8,033 bases of DNA, from contig CALJBF010000162.1 in NCBI GenBank assembly GCA_938027385.1, forward strand, positions 1 to 8,033, written 5' to 3'. Shown here one piece after another: positions 5,382 to 8,033 of this stretch (its first letter is position 1; every line of letters begins with the position of its first letter). The notes under the pieces were generated by a model that ran no database searches, was not told the DNA's origin, and saw nothing but the letters and a program-made list of their open reading frames with translations. This DNA comes from an uncultured Porphyromonadaceae bacterium (lineage in GTDB: Bacteria > Bacteroidota > Bacteroidia > Bacteroidales > Muribaculaceae). A program made the position numbers and the translations under genes.

Positions 5382-5397
5382 TATGACATAGGTCATA
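5382..5397. promoter_or_regulatory. Crp/Fnr-type operator palindrome TATGACATAGGTCATA
   Basis: A perfect 6-bp inverted repeat, TATGAC and GTCATA, around the 4-nt spacer ATAG. The geometry matches known Crp/Fnr-family sites with 5-bp half-sites and a 4-bp spacer (FNR TTGAT-N4-ATCAA; HcpR-type TTGAC-N4-GTCAA). Its centre (5389.5) lies about 42 bp upstream of the start predicted from the -7 box at 5419-5426, the usual place for a class II activator. Further TGAC half-sites occur at 5354, 5362 and 5374. The adjacent Crp/Fnr protein is the obvious candidate to bind. Confidence 0.6.
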
Positions 5398-5418
5398 TTC
5401 TGTACGGCCCAATTGATA

Positions 5419-5426
5419 TAATTTTG
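5419..5426 (+). promoter_or_regulatory. Candidate -7 box (TAATTTTG) for the large exported protein gene
   Basis: TAATTTTG matches TAnnTTTG exactly, 29 bp upstream of the ATG at 5456. No TTTG is found 19-21 bp upstream. The upstream palindrome ends where a -33 element would lie, which fits an activator-dependent promoter. The leader would be about 22-25 nt and has no Shine-Dalgarno sequence. Confidence 0.6.
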
Positions 5427-5455
5427 CATTTATAACAAATTTTCATCCCAGAATC

Positions 5456-8033
5456 ATGAAACATCTTTACCTCGCGCTGTTCATCACTCCGGCGCTACTG
5501 GCGTCCCCCGACCTGCACGCGGCCCAGGCGCCCCCGTTCGCCGAATCATTTGACGATGCATCGTCGCTTTCGGCGTTCACCATCATAAACAACAACAACG
5601 ACTCAAAGACCTGGGCCTGGGATTCCTCGACCCAGGCAGTGAAATATTCGAACACCTGGAAAGCGGCCGACGACTATCTCGTACTCCCCGGCCTGACGCT
5701 CGAAGGGGGCAAGCTCTACACATTCTCGTTCGACGCATACCGTCAGAGCTCGTTCCGCACCGAAAAAGTGGCGGCATACGTCGGCACCGGCGCCACTGTG
5801 GCCGAACTCACCACTGAACTGCTCCCTCCCACCGAGGTGATGGCCCAGAAGATCGAGAACCAGAAGGAAACACACGAGCTCAACTTCACGCCCACGACCT
5901 CGGGAGTGTACTATTTCGCCGTCAAGGCCTGCTCTGACGCCAGTCAGCTGAACCTGTATGTCGACAATGTGGCCGTAACCTCGGCCAAAGTCACCGAGGC
6001 TCCGGGCGCCGTCAGGGATTTCACCGTCACTCCGGCCCCGCTCGGCGCGCTGAAGGCCAATATCAGTTTCCGCGTGCCCGAGACCACCATCAGCGGCGAA
6101 CCGCTTGACGAGCTTGACAAAGTCATGATCTACCGTGGCGACGTGCTGGCCGTAACAGTCGACGTGACAGCAGGCACCGACACACCCTACGCCTGCACCG
6201 ACGACAATGCCGTATATGGCGAGACAGTCTACCGTGCCGTGGCACACAATGCCGGGGGCGACGGCCTGGAATCGCGCGTGACCGTGTTCATCGGCAACGA
6301 CCGCCCGTCGGCACCCGCATCCGTCACCCTGAGGCACGGCACCGCCGACGGCGACGCCGTGATAAGCTGGGAAGCACCTGCCACCGACATCCGCGGCCTC
6401 TCGATAGACCCCGCCACACTTACCTATACTCTGAAACACACCCGCCCGTCGCAGGAGTGGTACGAAGACCTGGCCGACGGCGTCAGCGGCAACACATACG
6501 CCTACACCGAATGCGACCCCGCCACCGAGCAGGCCTTCTACAAATACTCGGTCAAGGCCGTGAACGCCGCCGGCGAGGGTGACCCCATATTCTCTGAGAT
6601 GTGGATTCCGCTGGGACGTCCCGACGCCGTTCCTTACACCGAATCATTTGCCGGCGGAATGCTCGAACACATCTTCCGCACCAAGATCGAGACCGGCACC
6701 GGCATGTGGTCGATGGGCGACGATGATACCCAGCCCGGCCTCCAGTCGGCCGACGGTGACAACGGATTCATAATCTGCAACGGCGGCGCCCCCGGCGATG
6801 TGGGCGCGCTCTATTCGGGACGCATCGACCTCGGTACGCTCCCCAACCCGCAGCTGTCGTTCAACTACTTCAACTACGGCAGTGACGACACCGGTTTCAT
6901 AACCGTGATGGTCAACAGCGGCGAGGGGTTCGAGCCGCTCGGACAGCCGGTTCTCACCGGCGAGGGTGACGAAGGTGCCTGGAACCTCGCAGTCTTCCCG
7001 ATGGCTGAATACGCCGGGAAGAAGATCGAACTCGCCTTCAAGGCCACCATGTCTGACTACAAGACCGTGGCCATCGACAACATCAGCATCGCAAGCCAGC
7101 GCGAGCATGACCTTTCGGCAGTCATCGAGGCTCCGGCAAAAGCTGTCACCGGCAAGGGGTGCCCCGTCACCATCGCCGTGACCAACGAGGGGGCCGAGAC
7201 CTCGGGCGACTATACCGTCACCGTCTACTGCAACGACGAGCCTGTCGGGTCGGTCGAGAGCACGGGCCTGGCACCCGCCGCCATAGAGCGCCTCACATTC
7301 ACGATGCCGCTGACCGTATTCGACACAGCCGGCACCGTGACCCTCCGCGCCCTGGTGAACTACGACCCCGACGAGAACTTCGACAACAACATAAGCAACA
7401 GCGTTGTCACAGCCATCGTGAACGCCAACCACCCGGCACCCGGGGCACTTTCGGGCAGCAGGAATGACGGCGGCATAACCCTGGCATGGCAGGCGCCCGA
7501 CCTTACCGACGGCCCGCGCATGCAGATCACCGACACTTTCGAGGATTACGGCTCGTTCGCCACCTGGATGGCCGGTGACTGGACATTCGTCGACATGGAC
7601 AAGGCCGCAGTCGACGGCCCATCGGACTTCGACATACCCAACGTAACGGCCGGACAGCCCGCATCGTTCTTCATCATGGACACTTCGGGCGAGGATTTCA
7701 CCACCTACGGTTTCAACGCCTACTCGGGCGACAAGGTGCTGGCCGCCGTATTCAACATGCGCGGCATACAGAACGACGACTGGGCCATCTCGCCCCGCCT
7801 GTCAGGACAGCCCCAGGCCGTCACCCTGCGCGCCCGCAGTTATTCGGCCAAATACCCCGACTCGTTCGAGATCCTTTACTCAACCACCGACCGCGAACCC
7901 TCGTCGTTCACAAGCGTGGCCCGCTATGACGAAATCCCCTCGGCCTGGAAGGAGTATGCCGCCCAGCTCCCCGCCGGAGCGCAGTATCTCGCCCTCAGAT
8001 ACATAAGCAGAGACGCCTTCATACTGATGGTCG
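5456..8033 (+). CDS. Large exported multidomain adhesin-like protein with choice-of-anchor-J/cleaved-adhesin-like, Fn3-like and CARDB-like modules (C-terminus outside window)
   Basis: The frame is open from the ATG at 5456 to the right edge, 859 residues without a stop. MKHLYLALFITPALLASPDLHA looks like a cleavable signal peptide (cut near 22-24), so the protein is exported; no lipobox Cys is present. Three copies of a jelly-roll-type module related to choice-of-anchor J / cleaved adhesin domains can be traced, each opening with an F-E/D-aromatic motif: PFAESF (27-32) to YVDNVAV (168-174), PYTESF (393-398) to AIDNISI (539-545), and TDTFEDYGSF (692-701) to the edge, the last with DDWAISPRL (774-782). 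Between them lie Fn3-like repeats (about 183-275, 283-385 and a short one at 659-685) and a CARDB-like domain (about 551-655, HDLSAVIEAP then NYDPDENFDNNISN). Relatives are found in gingipain/hemagglutinin-type surface proteins. Whether it ends in a type IX secretion or other sorting domain, or in a peptidase, cannot be seen. Likely cell-surface or secreted. Confidence 0.87.
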   Translation, partial: MKHLYLALFITPALLASPDLHAAQAPPFAESFDDASSLSAFTIINNNNDSKTWAWDSSTQAVKYSNTWKAADDYLVLPGLTLEGGKLYTFSFDAYRQSSFRTEKVAAYVGTGATVAELTTELLPPTEVMAQKIENQKETHELNFTPTTSGVYYFAVKACSDASQLNLYVDNVAVTSAKVTEAPGAVRDFTVTPAPLGALKANISFRVPETTISGEPLDELDKVMIYRGDVLAVTVDVTAGTDTPYACTDDNAVYGETVYRAVAHNAGGDGLESRVTVFIGNDRPSAPASVTLRHGTADGDAVISWEAPATDIRGLSIDPATLTYTLKHTRPSQEWYEDLADGVSGNTYAYTECDPATEQAFYKYSVKAVNAAGEGDPIFSEMWIPLGRPDAVPYTESFAGGMLEHIFRTKIETGTGMWSMGDDDTQPGLQSADGDNGFIICNGGAPGDVGALYSGRIDLGTLPNPQLSFNYFNYGSDDTGFITVMVNSGEGFEPLGQPVLTGEGDEGAWNLAVFPMAEYAGKKIELAFKATMSDYKTVAIDNISIASQREHDLSAVIEAPAKAVTGKGCPVTIAVTNEGAETSGDYTVTVYCNDEPVGSVESTGLAPAAIERLTFTMPLTVFDTAGTVTLRALVNYDPDENFDNNISNSVVTAIVNANHPAPGALSGSRNDGGITLAWQAPDLTDGPRMQITDTFEDYGSFATWMAGDWTFVDMDKAAVDGPSDFDIPNVTAGQPASFFIMDTSGEDFTTYGFNAYSGDKVLAAVFNMRGIQNDDWAISPRLSGQPQAVTLRARSYSAKYPDSFEILYSTTDREPSSFTSVARYDEIPSAWKEYAAQLPAGAQYLALRYISRDAFILMV

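Noticed and set aside
5244..5429. N-terminal extension of the Crp/Fnr frame to an ATG at 5429
   Set aside because: It would place 62 extra residues, including a chance hydrophobic stretch, across the AT-rich divergent promoter region; family length fits the 5243 start.
5603..6439. Long minus-strand frame (278 codons) antisense to the exported protein gene
   Set aside because: Gly/Val/Cys-rich translation without any domain, opposite a clear secreted multidomain protein; a typical GC-rich shadow.
6644..7432. Minus-strand frame of 262 codons antisense to the exported protein gene
   Set aside because: Val/Gly/His-rich with no recognisable motif; explained by codon bias of the plus-strand gene.

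Overview
The window looks like a chromosomal segment from a fairly GC-rich member of the Bacteroidales. A Muribaculaceae-like gut species is plausible, but the family cannot be fixed from sequence alone. The evidence is four to five Bacteroidetes-type promoter boxes (TAnnTTTG) with no Shine-Dalgarno sequences in front of the genes, frequent ATA isoleucine codons despite high GC, a short Crp/Fnr regulator of the Bacteroidetes type, an M28-fold lipoprotein resembling glutaminyl cyclase, and a very large exported protein built from choice-of-anchor-J/cleaved-adhesin-like and Ig-like modules.

Layout. Positions 1-2432 (minus strand) hold a probable operon read right to left: an exported M28/glutaminyl-cyclase-like lipoprotein, then a SufE-family protein joined to it by an ATGA stop/start overlap, then (after a 127-bp gap with a 9-bp tandem repeat) a POT/PTR2 peptide transporter that runs off the left edge. 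A well-formed promoter (TTTG, 20 bp, TATCTTTG) sits just ahead of the lipoprotein gene. Positions 2433-2834 are non-coding and dense in structure: a plus-strand -7 box, a 13-bp-stem hairpin, two inverted copies of a REP-like palindrome and a 114-nt almost pure pyrimidine tract. Positions 2835-3722 encode a REP-associated tyrosine transposase (RAYT, HUH/Y1 family) with an extra C-terminal domain that reads like a degenerate DprA/SLOG Rossmann domain. Positions 3846-4652 encode a short-chain dehydrogenase/reductase. It converges, with a 15-bp gap, on a Crp/Fnr-family regulator (4668-5243, minus). A 212-bp AT-rich divergent region follows, and then a large secreted multidomain protein (5456 to the right edge, still open).

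How the parts may work together. The two most interesting items are (i) the RAYT with REP-like palindromes directly upstream and a DprA-like tail, which together look like a self-contained REP/RAYT unit with an added possible ssDNA-handling domain, and (ii) the Crp/Fnr gene divergent from the adhesin gene. Their shared intergenic region contains a perfect Crp/Fnr-style palindrome, TATGAC-N4-GTCATA, centred about 42 bp upstream of the predicted adhesin start of transcription, which is the classical position for activation. The peptide transporter and the exported M28 enzyme fit a peptide-uptake or exported-protein-processing theme, but the role of SufE in that operon is not explained.
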